A stretch of 7,247 nt of DNA from Chloroflexota bacterium (GTDB lineage Bacteria; Chloroflexota; Anaerolineae; B4-G1; SLSP01). The notes under the pieces were generated by a model that saw nothing but the letters and a program-made list of their open reading frames with translations, did no database searches and had not been told where the DNA came from. Positions 1 through 5,495 of the stretch are shown piece by piece. The first letter of the stretch is position 1; the number at the start of each line of letters is the position of its first letter. The translations under genes were made by a program, and so were the position numbers. The stretch spans positions 1-7,247 of the forward strand of contig JAAZNO010000157.1 of NCBI GenBank assembly GCA_012798275.1, written 5' to 3'.

Positions 1-2120
1 TAATCCCGCGCGTATTCCTTGATCATCCGTCGCGTGGAGAACTGAGGCCCGACGGTGCGGATGGCGTCCTTCATCATCGCCACCCATCCCTGCGGAACGT
101 TATCGTTATTGCGTTGATAGAACAGCGGCGCCACCTCATCTTCCAACAGCCGGTACAGCGCTTCGGCGTCCGCCTGGTCCTGTTCCCATTCCGGTGCACC
201 TGCGGGGGCCTCGCCTTCGATCGCCCAGCCATTGCGGCCGTCGTAGGCTTCGGCCCACCAACCGTCGAGAATGCTCAGGTTGAGCACGCCATTGACCGCC
301 GCCTTCATACCGCTGGTGCCGCTGGCTTCCATCGGCTTGCGGGGCGTGTTCATCCACACATCCACCCCTTGCACCAGATAGCGGGCGATGTGCATGTCGT
401 AATCCTCGACAAAGGCGATACGACCGCCCATTTCAGGGCTGCGGGCCCACTGATGCAGTTCCTGCAGCAAGCGCTTGCCGGGATCGTCGGCGGGATGCGC
501 CTTGCCGGCGAAAACGAACTGCACCGGGCGATAGCGGTCATGGATCAACGCCTTGAGCCGCTCGATGTCACGGAAGATCAAGTTTGCCCGCTTATAGGTC
601 GCAAACCGGCGCGCGAAGCCGATCACCAGTGCCTCGGGATCCAACATGATGCCCGAAGCCAGCAGATGTTCCGGCGAAGTTTGCAGCTGCATCCGCGCCT
701 GACGTGCGCGCTCCCGCATGGCCGAGAAGAGCTTGGCTTTGAGGTAGACGTGCGCGTCCCAGAGCACCTGATCCGGCACGTCCTCGATGCGCTCCCACAA
801 CATCGGTTCGTCCTGCCGCTCCAGCCAATCGGGGCTGAGGTATTGCCGGTAGATGCGGTGCATCGCCTCGCCCATCCATGACGCGAGATGTACCCCGTTG
901 GTCACATGGCCGATGGGGATTTCTTCCTCTTTCTTTTCGGGCCAGAGAGTGCGCCACATGCGACGGGAGACCTCGCCGTGCAAGGCGCTCACGCCGTTGA
1001 CCCGACCCGCAAGCCGCATCGCCAGCGCCGTCATGTTGAAGTTGGCGCCGTAGCCGCTATCAAAACTGCCCAACGCCATGAACTCGTCCCGGCTGATGCC
1101 CATCTGGGGCCAATAGTTGTGGAAGTAGCGCTCCACCTGCGCGAAGCTGAAGGTGTCGTGTCCAGCAGGGACCGGCGTATGTGTGGTGAACACCGTGCCG
1201 GCGCGGACATGTTTCACGGCCTCTTCCCAGCTCCGTCCCTCCGAGACGTATTCCTTCAGCCGTTCAAGCACCATGAAGGCCGAATGTCCTTCATTGAGAT
1301 GCCACACCGCCGGGTGCAGCCCCAGCGCGCGCACAATCCGCACCCCGCCGATGCCCAGGAGGATCTCCTGCTGCAGGCGCATCTCGCGGTCGCCGCCGTA
1401 GAGCCGGGCCGTCAGTTCCCGATCCCAGGGGGCATTTTCCTCCACGTTCGCGTCCATCAGGTACAGGCGCGCACGTCCAACGAGCACTTCCCACACGCGC
1501 AACGCGACTTCGCGGTCGCCGACGGCCACCTTGATGCGGACGCAGGTCCCGTCGTCGCAAAGTTTGGGCAGCAACGCCACCTCGCCAGGCCGCAGTTCGG
1601 GATAGATGGCTTCCTGCCAACCGCTCTGATCCAGGCGCTGCGAGAAGTACCCCTGCTCATACAGGAACCCCACGCCAATGAACGGCAACCCCAGATCGCT
1701 GGCCTCTTTGTTGTGATCGCCGGAGAGAATGCCCAGGCCGCCGGAATAGATGGGCAGCGAGCTGTGCACCCCGAACTCAGCCGAAAGATAGGCAATCATT
1801 TCGCCCCGCAGCTGCGGATATGTCTGGGCGAACCAGTGATGCCCATTTCCCAGGTCGCGGTCCATTTCCATCAGCACCGCGTCGTACTGGCGCAAGAACG
1901 TAGGATCCTTCGCCAACGCTGCCAGATTTGCGTCCGACGTTTCCATCAACATCCGCACCGGATTGTGGCGCGTGGTGGTCCACAAGGTCCGATCCATCCG
2001 CTTGAACAGATCGCGGGCCTCGCGGTCCCAGGACCACCACAGGTTATAGGCCAGAAACTCCAGGCGCTTGATGCGGCGGGGCAGCCGCGCATGAATCACA
2101 GGGTTCAGTTCAACATCCAT
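1..2120 (-). CDS. glgP: Alpha-glucan (glycogen/maltodextrin) phosphorylase, 3' end cut by window edge
   Basis: This gene encodes a cytoplasmic PLP-dependent enzyme that removes glucose from the non-reducing ends of alpha-1,4-glucans with phosphate, giving glucose-1-phosphate. I translated 706 uninterrupted codons from the ATG at 2118-2120; the frame is still open at base 1. The N-terminus (about residues 15-115, with LEFLAYNLWWSWDREA) looks like the DUF3417 domain found in the short TIGR02094-type phosphorylases. Landmarks follow in family order: LNEGHSAF (N276-H279), TTHTPVPAGHD (H314), GHVTNGVH (N408-H411), and GFARRFATYKR, whose R505 and K510 match the phosphate-binding Arg/Lys of rabbit phosphorylase. 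EASGTSGMKAA follows, with K606 as the PLP Schiff-base lysine. All key residues are present. The last visible residues (FSTRRMIKEYAR) usually lie close to the C-terminus, so probably only a few codons are missing. AAGGAG 9 nt upstream supports the start. The upstream membrane-protein gene ends 40 bp away, suggesting co-transcription. Glycogen versus maltodextrin preference cannot be read from the sequence. Confidence 0.95.
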   Translation of the reverse strand, partial: MDVELNPVIHARLPRRIKRLEFLAYNLWWSWDREARDLFKRMDRTLWTTTRHNPVRMLMETSDANLAALAKDPTFLRQYDAVLMEMDRDLGNGHHWFAQTYPQLRGEMIAYLSAEFGVHSSLPIYSGGLGILSGDHNKEASDLGLPFIGVGFLYEQGYFSQRLDQSGWQEAIYPELRPGEVALLPKLCDDGTCVRIKVAVGDREVALRVWEVLVGRARLYLMDANVEENAPWDRELTARLYGGDREMRLQQEILLGIGGVRIVRALGLHPAVWHLNEGHSAFMVLERLKEYVSEGRSWEEAVKHVRAGTVFTTHTPVPAGHDTFSFAQVERYFHNYWPQMGISRDEFMALGSFDSGYGANFNMTALAMRLAGRVNGVSALHGEVSRRMWRTLWPEKKEEEIPIGHVTNGVHLASWMGEAMHRIYRQYLSPDWLERQDEPMLWERIEDVPDQVLWDAHVYLKAKLFSAMRERARQARMQLQTSPEHLLASGIMLDPEALVIGFARRFATYKRANLIFRDIERLKALIHDRYRPVQFVFAGKAHPADDPGKRLLQELHQWARSPEMGGRIAFVEDYDMHIARYLVQGVDVWMNTPRKPMEASGTSGMKAAVNGVLNLSILDGWWAEAYDGRNGWAIEGEAPAGAPEWEQDQADAEALYRLLEDEVAPLFYQRNNDNVPQGWVAMMKDAIRTVGPQFSTRRMIKEYARD

Positions 2121-2129
2121 CGTCAGAGA

Positions 2130-2135
2130 CTCCTT
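2130..2135 (-). promoter_or_regulatory. Ribosome binding site of the glucan phosphorylase gene
   Basis: AAGGAG on the minus strand lies 9 nt before the ATG at 2120. It fixes the phosphorylase start and lies inside the 40-bp gap after the membrane-protein gene. No terminator hairpin is visible in that gap, which fits one transcript for both genes. Confidence 0.7.
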
Positions 2136-2160
2136 CAACACCACTTAAGATCAAAAACGG

Positions 2161-3000
2161 TCAGGGTCTGATAAACAGGACCAGCAAAAATACCGCCAGG
2201 GTCAACAACGAAAATTCTATGACCACCTGGCGCGTCAATTTACCGAGCAGGTATTGATAGCACACCCCCACGCTCAGGTACAGCGCCAGGGTCAACATAA
2301 TGGCACCCATCCAGGGCGTGATGGGCCAATATCCTAACACCCAGGCCAGTTCGGCAGATTGCAACGCGATGACGCCGCTGAAAAGCCACACGGCGCTCTG
2401 TTTCATCGCCCCCGCGCTGAGCAATTCCAGAGCCCAGGCGCCGCTCAACAGCAAGACCACCGGCCCGGTCACCAAAGCGCGTCCCCGCGCGCGCAGGCTC
2501 AAACTGAAGAGCGCAAAACTGAACAGGTAAGCGGCGATGTTCAACAGCGTCCGCGCGCTGGCAAAACCCGCGCTGCGAGGGGAAAGGCTCCGGTAGGTGA
2601 GATGCATCAACAAGCCGATGAGGATTCCTGACCCCACCAGGCTGCCCAACCACAGGGGCCAGGATGAAACCCCCACCAGGATCAGGGCGCACCATAGCGC
2701 GCCCAGGGTGGGGGTAATCAGATAAAACAGGAATGGGCGCTCGCGCGATGCCCTGTCAGGATGGGTCTGAAGGAGGGAAAACGTCCCCGAGGCGACCAGG
2801 CCCATCATGAGGAAGACCTGTACCCAGTCGCCCGTGATGGTCAATCCCAAGGGAGAACCCAGGATCTCCCGCACGCTCCAGGAGAAAGTGGGCAGTTCGA
2901 CAAAACGCAGCAGGGTGACCCCCGTGAACGTGACCGCGAGCACGACACTCAACCGGTCACGTTCACGGATCGCCCCGTCCTCATATGTTTGTGCCACCAT
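2161..3000 (-). CDS. Multi-pass integral membrane protein of unknown function
   Basis: I do not recognise this gene. The chosen product has 279 residues and begins MVAQTYEDGAIRERDR, a short charged cytoplasmic-looking N-terminus. About nine hydrophobic segments follow, near residues 17-35, 56-76, 92-112, 116-136, 152-168, 175-195, 202-222, 229-250 and 259-277. Short basic loops separate them (for example PDRASRER at 81-88 and RARGR at 170-174). I see no catalytic motif, nucleotide-binding motif or signal peptide. The same frame is open up to a start at 3102, which would add 34 residues and overlap the end of rho by 29 bp. A further ATG lies at 3051. Neither upstream start has a Shine-Dalgarno sequence. 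I prefer the ATG at 3000 because a promoter-like sequence ends immediately before it and the extra residues look like translated non-coding DNA. The glucan phosphorylase gene follows after 40 bp, so the two may share a transcript. A functional link is not implied by anything in the protein. Confidence 0.8.
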   Translation of the reverse strand: MVAQTYEDGAIRERDRLSVVLAVTFTGVTLLRFVELPTFSWSVREILGSPLGLTITGDWVQVFLMMGLVASGTFSLLQTHPDRASRERPFLFYLITPTLGALWCALILVGVSSWPLWLGSLVGSGILIGLLMHLTYRSLSPRSAGFASARTLLNIAAYLFSFALFSLSLRARGRALVTGPVVLLLSGAWALELLSAGAMKQSAVWLFSGVIALQSAELAWVLGYWPITPWMGAIMLTLALYLSVGVCYQYLLGKLTRQVVIEFSLLTLAVFLLVLFIRP

Positions 3001-3035
3001 AGCGTCTATTCTAAACGAGGGGTTAAGGTTGTCAA
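3001..3035 (-). promoter_or_regulatory. Sigma70-like promoter, apparently giving a leaderless mRNA
   Basis: On the minus strand, TTGACA (3030-3035, a perfect -35 consensus) is followed after 16 bp by TAGAAT (3008-3013, five of six -10 bases). Seven bases (AGACGCT) then precede the ATG at 2998-3000. The expected transcription start falls on or next to the A of that ATG, so the message would have no 5' leader. This agrees with the absence of any Shine-Dalgarno sequence there. It lies in the 73-bp gap after rho and would drive the membrane-protein gene and probably glgP. Confidence 0.6.
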
Positions 3036-3073
3036 ACCCTTTCTGCTCCATCCGCAGGAATGACCGGTGCAGC

Positions 3074-4822
3074 TCAGCGCGTATTCTTGGTGAGCACCTC
3101 AAGGAATTGATAATTGGTGCGCGTCTTGCGCATCTGTTGCAGCAGCGCCTCGGTAGCGGTCGTGATGTCGTAGCCGGCTCCGCCGGGCGGCGGCGCCATC
3201 ATCTGGGCCACCATCCGCCGCAGCAACCACACTTTGCGCAGCGTCTCCGGATCCAACAGCAGCTCCTCACGGCGGGTCCCCGAACGCACGATGTCGAGCG
3301 CAGGGAAGATGCGGCGTTCTTGCAACTTGCGGCTCAGGTGCAGCTCCATGTTGCCGGTGCCCTTGAATTCCTCATAGATTAAGTCGTCCATCCGGCTGCC
3401 GGTGTCAATCAAACACGTTGCCAGAATGGTGAGGCTTCCGCCTTCCTCGATGTTACGCGCCGCACCGAAGAACTGCTTGGGCGGATAGAGCGCGGCCGGG
3501 TCCAAGCCACCGGAGAGTGTGCGGCCACTCGGCTGTACCACCAGGTTATAGGCGCGCGTCAGGCGGGTGATGCTGTCGAGCAGGATCACCACGTCCCGTC
3601 CCATCTCGACCAACCGTTTGGCGCGTTCCAACGCCATCTCCGCCACTTTCGCCTGATGGACGACGCTCTCATCGAAGGTGGAGCTGATCACTTCCGCCTC
3701 TACGGAGCGATCCATGTCCGTCACCTCTTCGGGGCGCTCGCCGATGAGCACCACCATCAGATGCACGTCTGGATGATTGGCAGAGATCCCGTTAGCGATC
3801 TGCTTCAATACGGAGGTCTTGCCCGCTTTGGGCGGCGAGACGATCAAACCGCGCTGTCCAAAACCGATGGGGGCCACGAGTTCCAACAGGCGTTGGGTGA
3901 AGTTCATCGGATCGGAGATCAGGTTAAAGCGCCGGGTGGGGAAGATGGGGGTGCGTTGGCGGAAGTGCGGGCGGCGTTTGGCAATCTCGGGGTCCATGCC
4001 GTTCACGGCCTCGACGCGCAACAGGCTGCGATACTTCTCAGTTTCCTTGGGCGGGCGGACCTGGCCGGAGACCATGTCGCCGGTGCGCAACCCAAACCGG
4101 CGAATCTGGCTCTGGGAAACATAGGCGTCATCAGCGCCGGGGAGATAACGCGACGAACGCAAGAACCCAATGCCCTCGTTGGTGATCTCCAGAATGCCGC
4201 CGCCGAAGGCAAACCCTTCGCGTTCCGCCTTCACTTTGAGCAGCAGCAGGATTAAGTCGTCTTTCTTCAGGCGACTGTAGCCCGAAACGTTATACGCACG
4301 CGCCAGTTCACGCAATTCCGGCAGGTGCATACCGTCCAGCGTGCGCATGTCCAGCCGCCGCAGGATGTCCGTTGACTCCTCTTCGACCGCCGGTTGCTCA
4401 GGAGCGGCGGGCGCTTCGGCTACCTCCTCCACACCTTCCTCAAGTTCCTCACCCTTTTCCTCAACAGGCTGGGTCACAGCGACAGAGGGAGGGGCCGCTT
4501 CCGCGAGGGGCATTTCCACCGTCAACGCCGGGCTCTCACCGGCATGGGCCTCCTCAGCGGGCAAGGGGGGCTGGCCCCCCAAATCGGCCTCTTCGATCTC
4601 CGGCTCATGAGGTTCGATCGCATTCAGATCAAAAGCCGGCACCGTCAAAGGCTCCTCAGGGGTTACCACCAGGGTCGGCTGAGGATAGACGCCGGTAACA
4701 GCCTGTCCGTGATCCAGAGTTTCCACTTTAGATTCATCGCCTTCCTCATAATAGGAGGGCGCTTCATAATCATCCCGATCTTCTCGATCTTCCCTTGTCT
4801 CATGGTCATATTGTGAATCCAC
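3074..4822 (-). CDS. rho: Transcription termination factor Rho, with long acidic N-terminal extension
   Basis: Rho is a hexameric RNA-dependent ATPase/translocase that ends transcription at C-rich, ribosome-free RNA. The product has 582 residues, against about 420 in the shortest Rho proteins. Residues 1-150 form an acidic, proline-rich, low-complexity stretch with no predicted fold. The Rho N-terminal helical domain follows (about 156-197, [34 protein letters not shown]), then the cold-shock-like RNA-binding domain (about 205-275). The ATPase core shows Walker A PPKAGKTS (330-337, K335/T336), GERPEEV with the catalytic-position Glu E362, Walker B VVILLDS (D416), the Q-loop SGRTLSGG (432-439) and the R-loop region (about 486-504). 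Residue 361 is Gly where E. coli Rho has Asp210. The start is GTG: the perfect Shine-Dalgarno sequence AAGGAGGT lies 6 nt upstream and no better ATG is nearby. A ~270-bp structured leader precedes it, and the membrane-protein gene follows after a promoter. The protein is likely essential for global termination. Confidence 0.97.
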   Translation of the reverse strand: MDSQYDHETREDREDRDDYEAPSYYEEGDESKVETLDHGQAVTGVYPQPTLVVTPEEPLTVPAFDLNAIEPHEPEIEEADLGGQPPLPAEEAHAGESPALTVEMPLAEAAPPSVAVTQPVEEKGEELEEGVEEVAEAPAAPEQPAVEEESTDILRRLDMRTLDGMHLPELRELARAYNVSGYSRLKKDDLILLLLKVKAEREGFAFGGGILEITNEGIGFLRSSRYLPGADDAYVSQSQIRRFGLRTGDMVSGQVRPPKETEKYRSLLRVEAVNGMDPEIAKRRPHFRQRTPIFPTRRFNLISDPMNFTQRLLELVAPIGFGQRGLIVSPPKAGKTSVLKQIANGISANHPDVHLMVVLIGERPEEVTDMDRSVEAEVISSTFDESVVHQAKVAEMALERAKRLVEMGRDVVILLDSITRLTRAYNLVVQPSGRTLSGGLDPAALYPPKQFFGAARNIEEGGSLTILATCLIDTGSRMDDLIYEEFKGTGNMELHLSRKLQERRIFPALDIVRSGTRREELLLDPETLRKVWLLRRMVAQMMAPPPGGAGYDITTATEALLQQMRKTRTNYQFLEVLTKNTR

Positions 4823-4828
4823 GTTGTT

Positions 4829-4836
4829 ACCTCCTT
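4829..4836 (-). promoter_or_regulatory. Strong ribosome binding site that decides the GTG start of rho
   Basis: AAGGAGGT on the minus strand, complementary to the 16S rRNA 3' end over eight bases, lies 6 nt before the codon GTG at 4820-4822. It is the strongest Shine-Dalgarno sequence in the window and justifies a non-ATG start for rho. Confidence 0.85.
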
Positions 4837-4846
4837 CGAAAATGGC

Positions 4847-4887
4847 CCCGAATGAACACGAATTTCACGAATCAGAAATTGAAATTC
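4847..4887. repeat. CACGAAT-type short repeats and an 8-bp hairpin in the rho leader
   Basis: CGAAT occurs at 4849, 4859 and 4868, inside units CCCGAAT, CACGAAT and CACGAAT with 9-10 bp spacing. On the minus strand this reads as repeated ATTCGTG. GAATTTCA (4860-4867) can pair perfectly with TGAAATTC (4880-4887) across a 12-nt loop, so the leader may form a hairpin about 25 nt upstream of the rho Shine-Dalgarno sequence. Arrays of ATTCGTG are, to my recollection, scattered between genes in some environmental bacterial genomes. I cannot confirm that here. Confidence 0.4.
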
Positions 4888-4920
4888 CTGGTCCCCAAGG
4901 CTGATACGTCCCCAAACAGT

Positions 4921-5037
4921 GCGCTTCAGCGCGGTTGGCTCCTGTCAGGCTGAGGATTCCATCCCCAGCCGACCCGTGAGCCGTTGCAGCCTTTGCTCAC
5001 GGGTTATGGCTCACAGGGTAACTGTCCAGCCACTGAC
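4921..5037 (-). ncRNA. Candidate structured rho leader RNA (four-way junction plus hairpin)
   Basis: As minus-strand RNA, four helices are seen. Hairpin A is 5007-5032: TGGCT/AGCCA, a small internal loop, ACAG/CTGT, loop TTACC. Hairpin B is ACCCGTGAGC at 4995-5004 paired with 4972-4981, 10 perfect pairs with a 13-nt loop. Hairpin C is 4948-4970, 10 pairs with a 3-nt loop. Hairpin D is GCGC/GCGC with a UGAA loop at 4921-4932. A closing helix GUCA/UGAC (5034-5037 with 4944-4947) joins A, B and C with linkers of only 0-2 nt. Hairpin C has a G-U pair on this strand but an A-C mismatch on the other, so the minus strand, which leads into rho, is the likelier RNA. AGCCA at 4936-4940 duplicates the 3' arm of hairpin A and could compete with it, giving a possible alternative fold. 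I do not recognise a known riboswitch or RNA class. Rho genes are often autoregulated, so leader control is an inference. Confidence 0.4.
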
Positions 5038-5058
5038 TAAAAAAACGCAATATTTCAT
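5011..5058 (-). CDS. Possible 15-residue leader peptide upstream of rho
   Basis: An ATG at 5056-5058 opens a short frame encoding MKYCVFLVSGWTVTL and ends at TGA (5011-5013). Only a weak AAGAG lies 5 nt upstream. The frame covers most of hairpin A of the candidate leader RNA, so ribosomes translating it would keep that hairpin open. A small leader frame precedes rho in E. coli too, but this one shows no clear relation to it. A frame this short can easily arise by chance. Confidence 0.2.
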   Translation of the reverse strand: MKYCVFLVSGWTVTL

Positions 5059-5090
5059 GGCGACTCTTGAAGATTAAGTATCAATTTTTG

Positions 5091-5117
5091 CCCCCTATCC
5101 CCTGGCCCCTTCCCCCC
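5091..5117 (-). other. G-quadruplex motif on the minus strand
   Basis: On the minus strand, four G-runs of 6, 4, 4 and 5 (5112-5117, 5106-5109, 5099-5102, 5091-5095) are separated by loops AA, CCA and ATA. This satisfies the strict four-quartet motif with short loops. It overlaps the left arm of hairpin 5106-5137, so quadruplex and hairpin are mutually exclusive. It would form in the non-template strand and RNA of any transcript running from cdsA toward rho. Confidence 0.6.
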
Positions 5118-5147
5118 GCGCTCGCGGGGGGAAGGGGAACTTTTTTT
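5106..5147 (+). terminator. 15-bp GC-rich hairpin followed by T7 (plus-strand terminator shape)
   Basis: CCCCTTCCCCCCGCG (5106-5120) pairs perfectly with 5123-5137, and T7 (5141-5147) follows after AAC on the plus strand. This is the form of an intrinsic terminator, but it points opposite to all genes here. It might stop antisense transcription away from rho, or be a structural part of the repeat element. On the minus strand no T tract follows. Confidence 0.4.
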
Positions 5148-5149
5148 GT

Positions 5150-5198
5150 GGGGTTTTGCAGGCGGACTACGCCCGCCTGCAAAACCCCCTTATTTTTT
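5150..5198 (+). terminator. 16-bp perfect hairpin followed by a T-rich tract (plus strand)
   Basis: GGGGTTTTGCAGGCGG (5150-5165) pairs perfectly with 5173-5188 across a 7-nt loop, and a T-rich stretch with T6 (5193-5198) follows. It is the central palindrome of the repeat element and the second terminator-shaped structure in a row on the plus strand. On the minus strand it is preceded by that A-rich stretch and followed by an A tract, so it is not a canonical terminator for cdsA. Confidence 0.4.
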
Positions 5199-5200
5199 CT

Positions 5201-5238
5201 CTTCCTTCCCAACGGCGCCTGCGCCGTTGGGGAGGGGG
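5201..5238. repeat. 18-bp hairpin, inner part of the right REP-like unit
   Basis: Bases 5201-5218 pair with 5221-5238 around a CT loop. The core AACGGCGC/GCGCCGTT is perfect, and three G-U pairs appear in the outer part of a plus-strand RNA. No T tract follows on either strand in its own direction of exit. It mirrors the hairpin at 5106-5137 in the opposite half of the element. Confidence 0.6.
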
Positions 5239-5253
5239 CCGGAGAAGGGGCAA

Positions 5254-5495
5254 TCTGAAAGCGACAAATTGCACAGATCCACCAATTGCTGCCTGGCCAC
5301 TTGAGCTAGACGGAGCAGTGCAGAAGCGTTGAAAGCAATCTCCAGGCGTTTAGTCTCGGACCTACACCGGTCATTCCATCTTGGAACCCACAGGGCAACC
5401 CTGGAAGGAATTCTACACGGTTTTGGAGACGCCAGCCAGAAAAGCCCAAATCGGTCTCGCTGACGCGCTTCACCATGGGGTCAAGTCAACAGCGC
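5254..5495. other. Gene-free stretch downstream of cdsA
   Basis: I see no supported gene here. Two small hairpins occur: TTCCA/TGGAA with a 3-nt loop, and CAGGG/CCCTG with a 3-nt loop, both between about 5373 and 5404. No hairpin with a T tract follows cdsA on the minus strand, so the end of the uppS-cdsA transcript is not visible and may depend on Rho. A plus-strand frame of 68 codons crosses into cdsA but has only a TTG start and looks spurious. Confidence 0.5.

Larger units (their letters stand above)
5088..5253. repeat. BIME/MITE-like palindromic element of two inverted REP-like units
   Basis: The ends form an imperfect inverted repeat. The left end reads TTGCCCC, then a short variable piece, then GGCCCC and TCCCC (5088-5115). 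The right end, reverse-complemented, gives TTGCCCC, variable piece, GGCCCC, TCCCC (5253-5229). Inside each end is a C-rich/G-rich hairpin (5106-5137 and 5201-5238). A third, perfect 16-bp hairpin (5150-5188) sits almost exactly at the centre. The layout is unit - central palindrome - inverted unit, as in bacterial interspersed mosaic elements or small non-autonomous elements. There is no coding capacity and no clear target-site duplication at the edges. Other copies in the genome would be expected but cannot be seen in this window. Confidence 0.55.

Noticed and set aside
888..2171. Long plus-strand frame of 427 codons opposite the phosphorylase
   Set aside because: It is His/Pro/Gln-rich antisense of a clearly conserved gene in high-GC DNA, and the minus-strand frame carries all phosphorylase motifs.
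3001..3102. Longer membrane protein starting at 3102 and overlapping rho
   Set aside because: It has no ribosome binding site, contains the promoter sequence inside its coding part, and the added residues are not membrane-protein-like.
3656..4255. Plus-strand frame of 199 codons opposite rho
   Set aside because: It is antisense to the invariant RNA-binding and ATPase parts of Rho, with no independent support.
4944..5037. The four-way junction as a tRNA gene
   Set aside because: The closing helix is only 4 bp, arms are too long, and there is no T-arm consensus or recognisable anticodon arm.
4921..5037. Cobalamin, SAM or c-di-GMP riboswitch
   Set aside because: I looked for their conserved core sequences in both orientations and did not find them in the proper order.
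5040..5090. Promoter for rho upstream of the structured leader
   Set aside because: TTGATA is present on the minus strand but no -10 lies at 16-18 bp; I do not see a convincing pair.
5067..5258. 63-codon plus-strand frame over the hairpin element
   Set aside because: It has a TTG start, and its proline/glycine-rich product is just the translated palindromic repeat; no ribosome binding site.
5078..5263. Target-site duplication flanking the palindromic element
   Set aside because: The bases just outside 5088 and 5253 share no convincing direct repeat.
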